Shown: one piece after another, positions 1-8,291 of the stretch
How positions within the stretch are numbered: position 1 is the stretch's first letter
Layout of the letters: every line of letters starts with the position of its first letter
Assembly: GCA_024275485.1 (NCBI GenBank)
Contig: JAJRZA010000045.1
Coordinates: forward strand, 1-64,000
Direction: 5' to 3'
DNA: 64,000 nt
Source of the DNA: Candidatus Krumholzibacteriota bacterium
GTDB taxonomy: Bacteria > Krumholzibacteriota > Krumholzibacteriia > LZORAL124-64-63
The notes under the pieces: generated by a model
Told to the model about the DNA's origin: nothing
Database searches by the model: none
Seen by the model: only the letters and a program-made list of their open reading frames with translations
Position numbers and translations under genes: made by a program

Positions 1-69
1 AGGTTCTTTGATAATCTTGGTCTCGTAAATCTGCAAAATGAGTTGCGACGACTTCAATGTGTAACTTGA
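1..69 (+). CDS. Possible 3' end of a CDS cut by the window start
   Basis: Frame 1 is open from the first base to a TGA at 67-69 and gives 22 residues ending in ELRRLQCVT. The peptide looks like an ordinary protein C-terminus, but it is too short to assign to a family. It lies in the same orientation as the acyl-CoA synthetase gene downstream. It could equally be a chance open frame. No function is proposed. Confidence 0.3.
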   Translation, partial: RFFDNLGLVNLQNELRRLQCVT

Positions 70-330
70 ACCGCCGTGATACGTGATCCGTTTGTCCGGT
101 GGTGTGGGAGGGTGAGGTTGCAAAGCCTCACCCTACCCGATGTGGTTCCAAGCTATGCTGCCCTGCATTTCCTCATGAATTGCTCCGGCAGTGTTTTAAA
201 GTCCGGTTTGGGTTTTTTTTGTTGGGAGCAAGCGACCCAGCCTGTATGTTTGCTGCAGAATCAAAACCCTTGGTCGGGTGTGGCCGTTCGTTGCTTCGGG
301 CTGTGTGTAAACAAGGACTGGGTGGTTGAA
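70..330. other. Intergenic leader with inverted repeat
   Basis: No convincing gene lies here, although the frame of the downstream enzyme stays open back to a GTG at 76. The translated extension does not resemble the family N-terminus. A perfect 9-bp inverted repeat (AGGGTGAGG at 109-117, CCTCACCCT at 126-134, 8-nt loop) could end the upstream transcript, but no T-run follows it. No clear promoter was picked out. Confidence 0.4.
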
Positions 331-2625
331 ATGGATAGCAATAGGGTGGAAGATTATCTGGGGAAATTGATGGTCAATCCAAACCTGAAAGCTTTGGGAT
401 CAATTCCAGTTCGATTGAATGAAATCGAGATTTACGATCTCCTGGAAGCGATTGGACTCGACCCTTGTCGTGCCCTTTATCTTGCCGAAGGATCCACAGC
501 CGAAAATGTAAAGGTATGGGCTGAAGATGTTTTGAAATTCGCCCAACCTGAGGGAAGGTTTGTTCTCAAAGTGGTGGGCCGCAAGATTCTCCACAAAACT
601 GATGTCGGTGGAGTCAAACTTGTCCAATCCACCGAGCTTCAGGTCCAAGATGTTATAGACCTGGTGGCTACCTTGAGAAACGATCTCATTGAAAATGGGT
701 TATCCGGAGTCATTGAAGGATTTATGGCAGGCGCCTTTGTTTCACACCGGGCCAACACCCCGGGCCATGAAATTTTGTTGAGCCTTAAGCAGGATCCCGC
801 TTTTGGGCCATGTGTGATCCTGGGAATCGGCGGCACGCTGACCGAATGGTACAGCAGAAGCTCAGGGGGAAACAGCACCCTGATTTTGCCGGCCTCCGGT
901 TTGATTGCAGAAACAGTGGCCGAAGCCATAGAAAAACACCCCTTGCTTTCTCTGCTTTGTTTCCCTTCCCGTTTGTACCCCGCAGCTCCTGTGGCCATTG
1001 AAAACCTTGTCCACTGGGTCATGACCCTGGCACAGGTTGGGTTGATGGTGGGGCCCGGTGGCTCATCGTCATACACCTTGGAAGAAATTGAAATTAACCC
1101 TGCAGTGGCGCATCAGGGAAAATTGGTTGCTCTGGACGGTGTGGGTTTGATCAGCCAACGCAAATGGTCCGACGATTCCCGGCCCGTATCGAAAATTGAA
1201 ATGCTGCTTAAACCACGCAGTGCCATGGTGTTAGGTGTCAGTGCGCGCGGGGCGAATCCAGGACGAATCATCCTTGAGAACCTGAAGCGTAGCCAGGGAA
1301 TCGAACAGGATCGTCTTTATGTTGTGCATCCGAAAGAAGAATGTATTTCCGGCAGACTCTGCTTCCCCTCCATAAACGATATTCCCGAAAAATGTGATTT
1401 GGCGGTTATTGCAGTACCGGCTCTGGGTGCTCTCGATGCTATTTCCGATTTGGTTCGGTTGGATAAGGCCGGGGCCATGATTCTCATTCCCGGAGGATTC
1501 GCCGAGGCCGGTGAAAAGGATTTGGCTCAATCCATTGAAAATGTCCTGGCCAAGGGGCACAGGATTGGAGATGGGGGGCCTGTGATGGTGGGTGGCAATT
1601 GCCTCGGCATTGTCAGCAGGGACAACTATAATACCTTCTTCTTGCCGTCATACAAACTGCCTTTCAATCCAGGGGGTGGAGACAATCTGGCTTTGGTAAG
1701 TCAATCGGGAGCCTACCTGGTCACTTTTGCGAGCAACTACGATGGGATCATCAATCCGAGGGCGAGCATCAGTTTCGGCAACCAGATGGATTTGACGGTT
1801 TCGGATTTTGTGGAGCATTTTACGGCCGTTCCTGAAGTGAATGTCATTGCTTGTTACGTGGAAGGCTTCCGGTCTGGCGATGGTTTACGGTTTTTGAAGA
1901 TGGCGAGCAAAGCCCGGGCCGCCGGAAAAAAAATCATCGTATTCAAAGCCGGTAAAACTGCCCTCGGCGCCCAGGCCGCAGCTTCTCACACCGCATCCCT
2001 GGCCGGTGATTACGCAGTTGCCAAGGCTTGTCTGGAGTCGGTTGGGGCAACGGTGGCCGAGACATTGGATCAATTTGAGGATTTTATCAAAACTTTCACC
2101 TTGCTGGCGGACAAAAAAATCACTGGCAGGCGGGTTGGGATCATCAGCAATGCCGGGTTTGAATGCAGCACCGTCATGGATCGTCTTCAGGGTTTGGAGT
2201 TGGCAAGTTTTGGGGATGATACCCAGGCTGTTCTGGATGAAATCCTGCCGTCGTTTGCCCACCGGACAAACCCAATTGATTGCACCCCAATGACCGGGAC
2301 CAAAACTTTTGTCGACAGCTGTCGCGCCATTCTGGAGTGTGAAGCTGTTGACCTTGCCATTCTTTCTTCCGTGCCAGTGACACCGGGTTTGGACAACCTG
2401 CCTGCCGATCCGGAAGGAAAACACGGAGAAAACCTTGCTGGCAAGAACTCCCAGCCTTCGCTTATGATAGGTGTCATTCACGGTTCTGCTAAACCTGCTG
2501 CCGTTGTGGTCGATTCCGGAGTAATCTATGATCCGATGTGTCGCATGATCGAAGTGTCGGGTATTCCGGTTTTCAGAAAAATAGACCGGGCTGCCCAGGC
2601 CATGGCGGCGTTCTGTCTCACTTAG
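331..2625 (+). CDS. ADP-forming acetyl/acyl-CoA synthetase-like protein (permuted beta-alpha)
   Basis: The 764-residue protein is an NDP-forming acyl-CoA synthetase of the succinyl-CoA synthetase superfamily. Such enzymes interconvert acyl-CoA + ADP + Pi and acid + CoA + ATP. An ATP-grasp domain comes first (about residues 10-265, ending in the motif EIEINPAV near 252). It is followed by a CoA-binding Rossmann domain (about 285-410) and a ligase domain with SQSGAYL near 455. His553 in the SHTASLAG motif is the expected phospho-histidine. The more common fused order is CoA-binding first and ATP-grasp last, so this is the permuted arrangement. The start is taken at the ATG at 331; a GTG at 322 with AAGGA just upstream is an alternative, and the open frame back to 76 has no family resemblance. 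It lies 12 bp upstream of sppA and is probably co-transcribed. The substrate cannot be told from sequence; acetyl-CoA is the usual guess. Confidence 0.85.
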   Translation: MDSNRVEDYLGKLMVNPNLKALGSIPVRLNEIEIYDLLEAIGLDPCRALYLAEGSTAENVKVWAEDVLKFAQPEGRFVLKVVGRKILHKTDVGGVKLVQSTELQVQDVIDLVATLRNDLIENGLSGVIEGFMAGAFVSHRANTPGHEILLSLKQDPAFGPCVILGIGGTLTEWYSRSSGGNSTLILPASGLIAETVAEAIEKHPLLSLLCFPSRLYPAAPVAIENLVHWVMTLAQVGLMVGPGGSSSYTLEEIEINPAVAHQGKLVALDGVGLISQRKWSDDSRPVSKIEMLLKPRSAMVLGVSARGANPGRIILENLKRSQGIEQDRLYVVHPKEECISGRLCFPSINDIPEKCDLAVIAVPALGALDAISDLVRLDKAGAMILIPGGFAEAGEKDLAQSIENVLAKGHRIGDGGPVMVGGNCLGIVSRDNYNTFFLPSYKLPFNPGGGDNLALVSQSGAYLVTFASNYDGIINPRASISFGNQMDLTVSDFVEHFTAVPEVNVIACYVEGFRSGDGLRFLKMASKARAAGKKIIVFKAGKTALGAQAAASHTASLAGDYAVAKACLESVGATVAETLDQFEDFIKTFTLLADKKITGRRVGIISNAGFECSTVMDRLQGLELASFGDDTQAVLDEILPSFAHRTNPIDCTPMTGTKTFVDSCRAILECEAVDLAILSSVPVTPGLDNLPADPEGKHGENLAGKNSQPSLMIGVIHGSAKPAAVVVDSGVIYDPMCRMIEVSGIPVFRKIDRAAQAMAAFCLT

Positions 2626-2637
2626 GGAGAACTACTG

Positions 2638-4404
2638 ATGAAGAAATTCTGGATTGTGTTTCTGGTTGTCGCCTTGGTCGTTGGTGGGGGCTTTGGTTTG
2701 ATGTGGTATTCATTGTCCAATTTGAATGATGTGGTGTCAGTCGACGGCGGTGTCCTGATCTGGAGGGTAAGCGGCAGTTTTCCCGAAGAACGGGATGATT
2801 CCTTTTTGGGTGCCATCCGCGGTGCTGAAGAGTTGACCCTCTCCGAGGTGGTCTTTGCCTTGCACCGGGCAACCGATGACGACCGCATCACCGGCCTGGT
2901 CCTGGATTTTCGTTCCCTTGGCACGGACTGGGCGAAAATCGAAGAAATCCGTCAAGCGGTAGCGGAGTTCAAAACCGCCGACAAACCGGTCTATGCCTAT
3001 TTCGACGGTGCCGGTACCAGGGAATATGTCTTGGCCGCAGTGGCTGATGAAGTATATATGTCTCCCGAAGCCAACTTGATGGTGCTGGGTGTTACGGCAG
3101 AACTTGATTTCATGAAGGATGTTTTGGACAAGCTGGGAATGGAGGCGGATTTCATTCACGTGGGGAAATTCAAAAGCGCGCCTGAGCGCATGACCCGCAC
3201 CGAAGCCAGCGAAGCCAATCGGGAAATGATCACTGCCATCGTTGAGGATCGCTACGCCAAACTCCTGGACATGTTGGCCAGCAGCCGCCAAGTCCCTGTC
3301 GAAAAGGCTGAAGCATGGGTTGACCGCGGCATGTTTGATTCCGAATCCGCTTTGGCCGAAGGCCTGATCGACGGCACGCTCTATTTTGACAATATTTTCG
3401 ACCAGCATTTTCCCGATGAAGACACCACTTTCCTGGCTGATTATATCCTGGATCGTCCCAATCCAGGCCACTCCCAGCACACCATCAGTGTGGTCTTTGC
3501 CACGGGTATCATCATGCCTGGGGAAAGTCGTTTTGATAACTTCCAGGGCAAGATTGCCGGCAGCACAACTGTCGTAGATGAGTTGGAATCCGTTCGCGAC
3601 GATGAAGATATCGACCTGGTTATTCTTCGGGTGGACAGTCCCGGCGGCAGCGCCCTGGCCAGCGACCTGATCTGGCAGGCCATTTCCGAAGTCAAAAAGG
3701 AAAAGCCGGTCATCGTCTCCATGAGCGGTATGGCCGCCAGCGGTGGGTATTACATCAGTTGCCTGGCCGATTCTATATTTGCGGATCCCGGTACACTGAC
3801 CGGCTCCATCGGTGTCTACGCCGGGAAAATGAGTCGCTCCGCCATGTACGAGAAAATCGGGGTCAACAGGGAGTTCATCACCCGGGGTGAAAACGCTCTC
3901 CTGTTCAGCGACGAGGGTGGTTTCTCCACCAGCCAACGCAATCTATTCCAAAACCAGCTTGATGGTTTTTACGAGCGTTTCCTGACCAAGGTCGCCGATG
4001 GGCGCAACCTGACTCGGGATGAAGCCCACACCGTGGCCCAGGGCCGGGTCTGGACGGGGCACCAGGCCCTTCAGGTTGGTTTGGTAGATGATCTCGGCGG
4101 TCTGCGTCGAGCCATCAATTCGGCCAAGTGGACTTTGGGATTGCAAACTTCCGATACCGTATCAGTGGTTACTTTTGGTGAAGACCTGTCCCTTCTGGAA
4201 AGGATGCTACTGCGCTCGTTACATCGGGGGGGCATGTTCGGGCAGCTGGGCACCGGCCTGGCCAACTTCGACCCTTATGCCAACAGTTACCATCCGATAC
4301 CACATTTGCTAGATACCCTGCGCCGCAATGGAATGTTGGCTGCCGTGGCCCTGATGGACGGTCGACCTGTGGCCATGATGCCGTTTTTCCTCAAGGTGCA
4401 TTGA
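2638..4404 (+). CDS. sppA: Signal peptide peptidase SppA, 67K type
   Basis: This 588-residue membrane-anchored serine protease is a tandem-repeat (67K) SppA, which degrades cleaved signal peptides at the inner membrane. An N-terminal membrane segment spans residues 2-26. The general base Lys179 lies in the GKFKSAPE motif of the first repeat, and nucleophile Ser368 lies in GMAASGGYY of the second. These are the dyad positions known from the E. coli enzyme. DSPGGSALAS precedes the nucleophile, as in the family. A strong AGGGAGAA ribosome site lies 5 bases before the ATG. It follows the acyl-CoA synthetase gene by 12 bp. Its 3' end overlaps the convergent lipoprotein gene by 14 bp. Confidence 0.95.
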   Translation: MKKFWIVFLVVALVVGGGFGLMWYSLSNLNDVVSVDGGVLIWRVSGSFPEERDDSFLGAIRGAEELTLSEVVFALHRATDDDRITGLVLDFRSLGTDWAKIEEIRQAVAEFKTADKPVYAYFDGAGTREYVLAAVADEVYMSPEANLMVLGVTAELDFMKDVLDKLGMEADFIHVGKFKSAPERMTRTEASEANREMITAIVEDRYAKLLDMLASSRQVPVEKAEAWVDRGMFDSESALAEGLIDGTLYFDNIFDQHFPDEDTTFLADYILDRPNPGHSQHTISVVFATGIIMPGESRFDNFQGKIAGSTTVVDELESVRDDEDIDLVILRVDSPGGSALASDLIWQAISEVKKEKPVIVSMSGMAASGGYYISCLADSIFADPGTLTGSIGVYAGKMSRSAMYEKIGVNREFITRGENALLFSDEGGFSTSQRNLFQNQLDGFYERFLTKVADGRNLTRDEAHTVAQGRVWTGHQALQVGLVDDLGGLRRAINSAKWTLGLQTSDTVSVVTFGEDLSLLERMLLRSLHRGGMFGQLGTGLANFDPYANSYHPIPHLLDTLRRNGMLAAVALMDGRPVAMMPFFLKVH

Positions 4405-5410
4405 CACATCTGGTAATTTGACACACTTGGTAATTTGACAGATCCAAACCTTCGGGAAGGCCATGCCACCAACGCGCGGCCTTTCTTTCGTCCTGTGATG
4501 GAACCGAAACAAGAGGTGGTCCCCGACGCCATAGGCAATGAAACATGTCCTGACTGTGTCCCCAAAGGAATAGGGCGTGACCCAGTTCATGAACAAAACC
4601 CCGCACCGCGTAAGGTCGATCACCAGGGTCGTGGAAATTGTTTCCGGTTAATATCTGCACCCGCATGGGTCGACCGATGGAATCCAGACGGGTAATTTTG
4701 GCAGCCATGGACGGGTTGAGGTTTCGTTCGGGAAAATGAATCAGCTGCACGCCCCAGCTTGCGTCCTGTTCGGCTTTGAACCAGGGGATGGCTTCGTCAT
4801 CATTCCAGATGGTCAGGGCTTCAGTCAAGCATTCGGCCAGATCGACTGGTCCGTTGGACGCCGCGCCTATTCGCACCGGTACGGGGAAAGAAGGCCAATG
4901 GGTGACGATCTGGTCAAAATAGGGAGTGGTGAGATCCTGAAGCAATTCCAGGAGACATCCATAGTCCGGCGACTGCACCGGTAAGCACCGCATGGGGACT
5001 GGGACAGGCAAAGCCATGGGGATGGGGCCCTGCGGCTTTGCGAACGGGCAAGTCCAATGGAATGCGTGCCATACCGACAAGTCCCTGGGTTCAAGATAAA
5101 TGGGATAGTTCAGATTCGGTGCAGTTCCTTTGTCCTGGAAATCCCAGACCACTTTCCACCCTTGATTGGGAGGGGAAATGGCGGAGATCTCCAGGAATAC
5201 CTGGCCAGAGAGACTGTCAGGGCTGTTCCAGGTCCACTCCCAGCGTCCTTCGTGCACTCCCTGGGCTGGTCCAAGGTCCGTGATCCAATCTGCCGCCAAG
5301 CTGGGGATTGAATGGACCTCGGGATTTACCGGGTCTTCTTCAGGGGAACAGCCAGCCAATAGCGTGAGTCCTGCGGCCAAAAAGGGCACAGCCAGATTTT
5401 TCCAATTCAT
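4391..5410 (-). CDS. Lipoprotein with matrixin-like zinc-protease motif
   Basis: The 339-residue protein begins with a lipoprotein signal (LLAGC lipobox near residue 20), so it should be lipid-anchored in the envelope. The C-terminal third has HELGHALFLWGHS: an HExxH zinc site with a further His seven residues on. This is one residue longer than the metzincin HExxHxxGxxH spacing, but a WGH variant is plausible in bacterial matrixin-like proteins. A DMF segment soon after may stand in for the Met-turn. The start has AAGGACCT directly upstream. The last residues are encoded by a 17-bp tandem repeat, so the present C-terminus may be recent. Peptidase activity is inferred from the motif only. Confidence 0.75.
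   Translation of the reverse strand: MNWKNLAVPFLAAGLTLLAGCSPEEDPVNPEVHSIPSLAADWITDLGPAQGVHEGRWEWTWNSPDSLSGQVFLEISAISPPNQGWKVVWDFQDKGTAPNLNYPIYLEPRDLSVWHAFHWTCPFAKPQGPIPMALPVPVPMRCLPVQSPDYGCLLELLQDLTTPYFDQIVTHWPSFPVPVRIGAASNGPVDLAECLTEALTIWNDDEAIPWFKAEQDASWGVQLIHFPERNLNPSMAAKITRLDSIGRPMRVQILTGNNFHDPGDRPYAVRGFVHELGHALFLWGHSQDMFHCLWRRGPPLVSVPSQDERKAARWWHGLPEGLDLSNYQVCQITRCVNAP
4401..4438 (+). repeat. Short 17-bp tandem repeat at a convergent gene junction
   Basis: Two units of a 17-base repeat (TTGACACATCTGGTAAT, then TTGACACACTTGGTAAT) and the start of a third run across the overlapping 3' ends of sppA and the lipoprotein gene. On the minus strand the repeat encodes the last residues of the lipoprotein, including the paired ITRCV / YQVCQ segments. 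Confidence 0.8.
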
Positions 5411-5750
5411 AGGTCCTTCAACCAGTCCGGGAGGATGCCAGTCACTTCAATTGGGCATCAAGAACCTGGCCAAAAGAAATGTCTCGATCCCTTAGGCGTA
5501 TCCACCAGCAAATGGGGAGATAACCCCGGACAATATATCAATTGCTTTATTCCTACGGTTTTTGGCCGACAACCTAAGGTGTCGAAAACATGTTTTGCGC
5601 GCCCGGGAGGGGACAAGGCACCCGCAAAAAGCAGTTAGTGCTTGCGGTTACGGCGGCCTTGACTTAGCCTGATTTCGTTTTCCCAACCCTTTGATCACCT
5701 AGGATTGGGTCGGTCGATTTTGCCAGCACGATCCCAGAGAAAGGTATGCG
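5411..5750. other. Intergenic region between divergent genes
   Basis: This 340-bp stretch separates the minus-strand lipoprotein gene from the Wzz-like gene and must carry both promoters. I see no protein-like frame, RNA gene or terminator in it. An AT-rich patch (around 5530-5560) might include a -10 element, but no convincing -35/-10 pair was found. Confidence 0.4.
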
Positions 5751-7346
5751 ATGGATCCGTTTTTGGATGAACCCCAGTCATCTGGTCCAGGTTTTGACCC
5801 CATGGCAATGATTCGGGCTTTTTTGCGACGCAAATGGTTATTCATCATACCTTTCATTCTTTGCTTCAGCATGGCAGCGGTGGCCATCAAGATCATGACT
5901 CCGATTTTTTATTCTGCCGGTCAGGTCCGCATTATCGTGCAAAATACCGAAACAAACCTGATCGACAATCCCGCCAATCGTTATGGCAGGTCTCGTGATG
6001 TTGACCGATTGGCCCTCGAAGAGATGGATCTTTTGCTCACCAGTCCTGATTTCCTGGAAAAGATGGTGAGGGATCTGAGCCTCCATCTTTTGGTTCAACA
6101 GAGCCAGGCCGAAGCTGGCAAACCCGTTTTTTCCGAAGAAGAATCAGTAAAAGTGGCAATGGTGCGCTTGAAATCGATGTTGCGAATTGAACAAGATGGT
6201 GCCCATTTGTTTCTCATTGGAATCCGGGACACCGACCCGGACCAAGCGTTTCGAATGATTTCGCACATTCTGGATGCCTTCCTTGTAGATTATCGGGCCA
6301 ACCAAGTGGCTTTTCGCACCAGCACCCGCGATTTTCTGGAGAAACAGCTGTTGGACTATCGTGTGACCTTGTCGGACGCGGAAAAAGAATTGACGGATTT
6401 CCAGGCGGGACAGGCCTCCTCAACTTTGCGGGACAATCCTATCAACGCGCGAAATCTTGGCTACGCCGAAAACAACCTTTCTCAGATGCTCGATCGTAGG
6501 CGTGGCAGTGATCGCACCGAAATGGTCCGGCTGAAAGAGGAGGTCATGGGTGTTCTGAATTCTCTGCCGGGTCTCAATCGGTATTACACCGACCCTTCCC
6601 TCTCTGCGGTTGTCAACCAAATGGTGGACTTGGCATTGGGTGAGAGAGTGCTAGCGCCAACCAGTGGAGAAGTCAGTGGATTTGATGATGATCTGGCCCG
6701 GTTGCGCATCCGCTTGAATACTCTTATTGAGGTCAAGGTTGCTGCCGAGTACCCCCAACTGTCTTTCATGGATCGCAATCGGATCAGCCAGTATCTTTAT
6801 TTCAATCTGTTCCAGAATGCATTGCGAAGGGTTTCGGATACTCTGGCCGAGTGGATTGACGATTTTCGATCCTTCACTTCCAAACAGCCTGAGCTGTCGG
6901 TTCGGTTGGGTGAACTGCAGGATGCGGTGACTCAAGCCGGCGATTTGGTCAGGACCCTGGAACAGGAAATTATTCAACAAAACCTGAACCTGAAAGCCAG
7001 CCAATCGGAAATTGGATTCCAAATCAAAATTCGGCAGAAACCATCGCGCCCGAACCTGCCCATTGAGCCAAACAAACAGAAACTTCTGCTAATGGGTTTC
7101 ATTCTTTCCCTGGCCATTGGCACCGGCCTTGTGGTTTTGGCCATAATGCTGAATCGGTCCTTCCACGCGGTAGATGATATTGAACGCAAACTGGGCCTGA
7201 CGGTGATTGGAGTTCTGCCCGTTATCCAGGACGACATTTTTGAACGGAAACGAAAATTGAGAATCCTGCGCTGGGTGACAATTATTCTGGGGATTTTGGC
7301 CGTTGGGGCGGTGGGATTCCTGGTGATTTACCCGCGTCTGAGTTAG
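5751..7346 (+). CDS. Wzz/GumC-type polysaccharide chain-length determinant
   Basis: The 531-residue inner-membrane protein has the Wzz layout. A short cytoplasmic N-terminus and first membrane helix (about 28-50) precede a long periplasmic region predicted to be largely helical. A proline-rich segment (KPSRPNLPIEPNKQK, about 429-443) then leads into a second helix (about 444-466). It is a PCP-2a-type co-polymerase that would control length and export of a surface or exopolysaccharide. A third hydrophobic segment (about 505-528) at the very C-terminus is an unusual addition. No ATP-binding motif is fused; the partner ATPase is the next gene, 59 bp downstream. AGAAAGG precedes the start. No glycosyltransferase or polymerase genes are nearby. 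Confidence 0.88.
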   Translation: MDPFLDEPQSSGPGFDPMAMIRAFLRRKWLFIIPFILCFSMAAVAIKIMTPIFYSAGQVRIIVQNTETNLIDNPANRYGRSRDVDRLALEEMDLLLTSPDFLEKMVRDLSLHLLVQQSQAEAGKPVFSEEESVKVAMVRLKSMLRIEQDGAHLFLIGIRDTDPDQAFRMISHILDAFLVDYRANQVAFRTSTRDFLEKQLLDYRVTLSDAEKELTDFQAGQASSTLRDNPINARNLGYAENNLSQMLDRRRGSDRTEMVRLKEEVMGVLNSLPGLNRYYTDPSLSAVVNQMVDLALGERVLAPTSGEVSGFDDDLARLRIRLNTLIEVKVAAEYPQLSFMDRNRISQYLYFNLFQNALRRVSDTLAEWIDDFRSFTSKQPELSVRLGELQDAVTQAGDLVRTLEQEIIQQNLNLKASQSEIGFQIKIRQKPSRPNLPIEPNKQKLLLMGFILSLAIGTGLVVLAIMLNRSFHAVDDIERKLGLTVIGVLPVIQDDIFERKRKLRILRWVTIILGILAVGAVGFLVIYPRLS

Positions 7347-7405
7347 TCATTTGACTGTGCTGCGTCGGCAGGACGGTGTGAGAATTGTACAAGGGAAGAT
7401 CGAGC

Positions 7406-8104
7406 ATGAGTAAAGAAATTCAAAGCAGCCAGCGCGGCGGACTTTTTGATATCGAATCGCCTATGGCCATCGAATTGCGACGCATCATGATCCGCATTGG
7501 CAGGCATCTGGATTTGGACCGCAAGCGGGCTATCATGGTGACCAGTGCCGAACGGGGTGAAGGCAAGAGTTTGTTCTCCCTGCACTTTGCCCTGGTTTTG
7601 GCTTACCACCTTCCCTACAAGATTCTACTGTTGGATGCCGATATCCGACGCCCCGTTCAGCACACGGTTTTTCAGAGCAGGATTGCTCCGGGATTTTCGG
7701 AGATGTTGCGTGGCAAAGCGAACCTCAAAGAGGCCATTCGTGAGACCCAGGTCAAGAATCTGGATTTCATGCCGGCGGGCAAGGCTGGAGGTCATCCCAG
7801 TCGGTTGTTCGGTGGCCACAACGTGCGTGAATTGGTGGAGAAAGCCCATAAAGGCTACGATGTTGTCGTGATGGATTCACCTCCGGTGGTTCCAGTCAGT
7901 GACCCATTGCACTATCTGGACGGCGTGGACGGCGTACTTTACATTGTAATGGCCGGCCAGACACACCAGGATGTGGCTTTGCGTGGAGTGGAAATCTTAA
8001 AAAGTGCTGGAGCGAATATTCTTGGTGTTGTGGCCAACAACCTGGGCGAAGTCCTGCCCTATTATTACGATCAGAAATATTATGGATACCAGAAGGAGAA
8101 ATAG
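7406..8104 (+). CDS. CpsD/CapB-type BY-kinase-like ATPase
   Basis: The 232-residue protein is a MinD-like P-loop ATPase of the bacterial tyrosine kinase type that partners Wzz-like proteins. Walker A is SAERGEGKS (Lys54), Walker A' is LLLDADIRRP (Asp77, Asp79) and Walker B is VVMDSPP (Asp157). The C-terminus has six tyrosines in sixteen residues, a typical autophosphorylation cluster. The ATG at 7406 has AAGGGAAG seven bases before it; an upstream in-frame TTG at 7385 is less likely. The pair with the preceding gene forms a split Wzc system controlling polysaccharide assembly. Confidence 0.92.
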   Translation: MSKEIQSSQRGGLFDIESPMAIELRRIMIRIGRHLDLDRKRAIMVTSAERGEGKSLFSLHFALVLAYHLPYKILLLDADIRRPVQHTVFQSRIAPGFSEMLRGKANLKEAIRETQVKNLDFMPAGKAGGHPSRLFGGHNVRELVEKAHKGYDVVVMDSPPVVPVSDPLHYLDGVDGVLYIVMAGQTHQDVALRGVEILKSAGANILGVVANNLGEVLPYYYDQKYYGYQKEK

Positions 8105-8183
8105 GAATTTGCAACCTGATGAGGCTTTCGGGCAGGGATCAAGGTAATTCTACTCACGGATTTTTCCGGGCACCCTTTATTTT

Positions 8184-8212
8184 TTGACCTTCACTGGACC
8201 AACCAATAGCTT
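8184..8212 (+). promoter_or_regulatory. Candidate sigma-70 promoter for the MFS gene
   Basis: TTGACC at 8184-8189 and TAGCTT at 8207-8212 are separated by 17 bases, about 80 bases before the transporter start. The -10 match is weak. Confidence 0.25.
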
Positions 8213-8291
8213 TGGGCACTATGCATCGGACGCCCACCTTTTGGGCTCGGATGTCGTCTGGAGCCCTCGTCACTCCCAGAAAGGTCATTTC

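Noticed and set aside
2737-3936. Long 399-residue minus-strand frame inside sppA
   Set aside because: It is the complement of a firmly identified gene; such long shadow frames arise from codon bias here.
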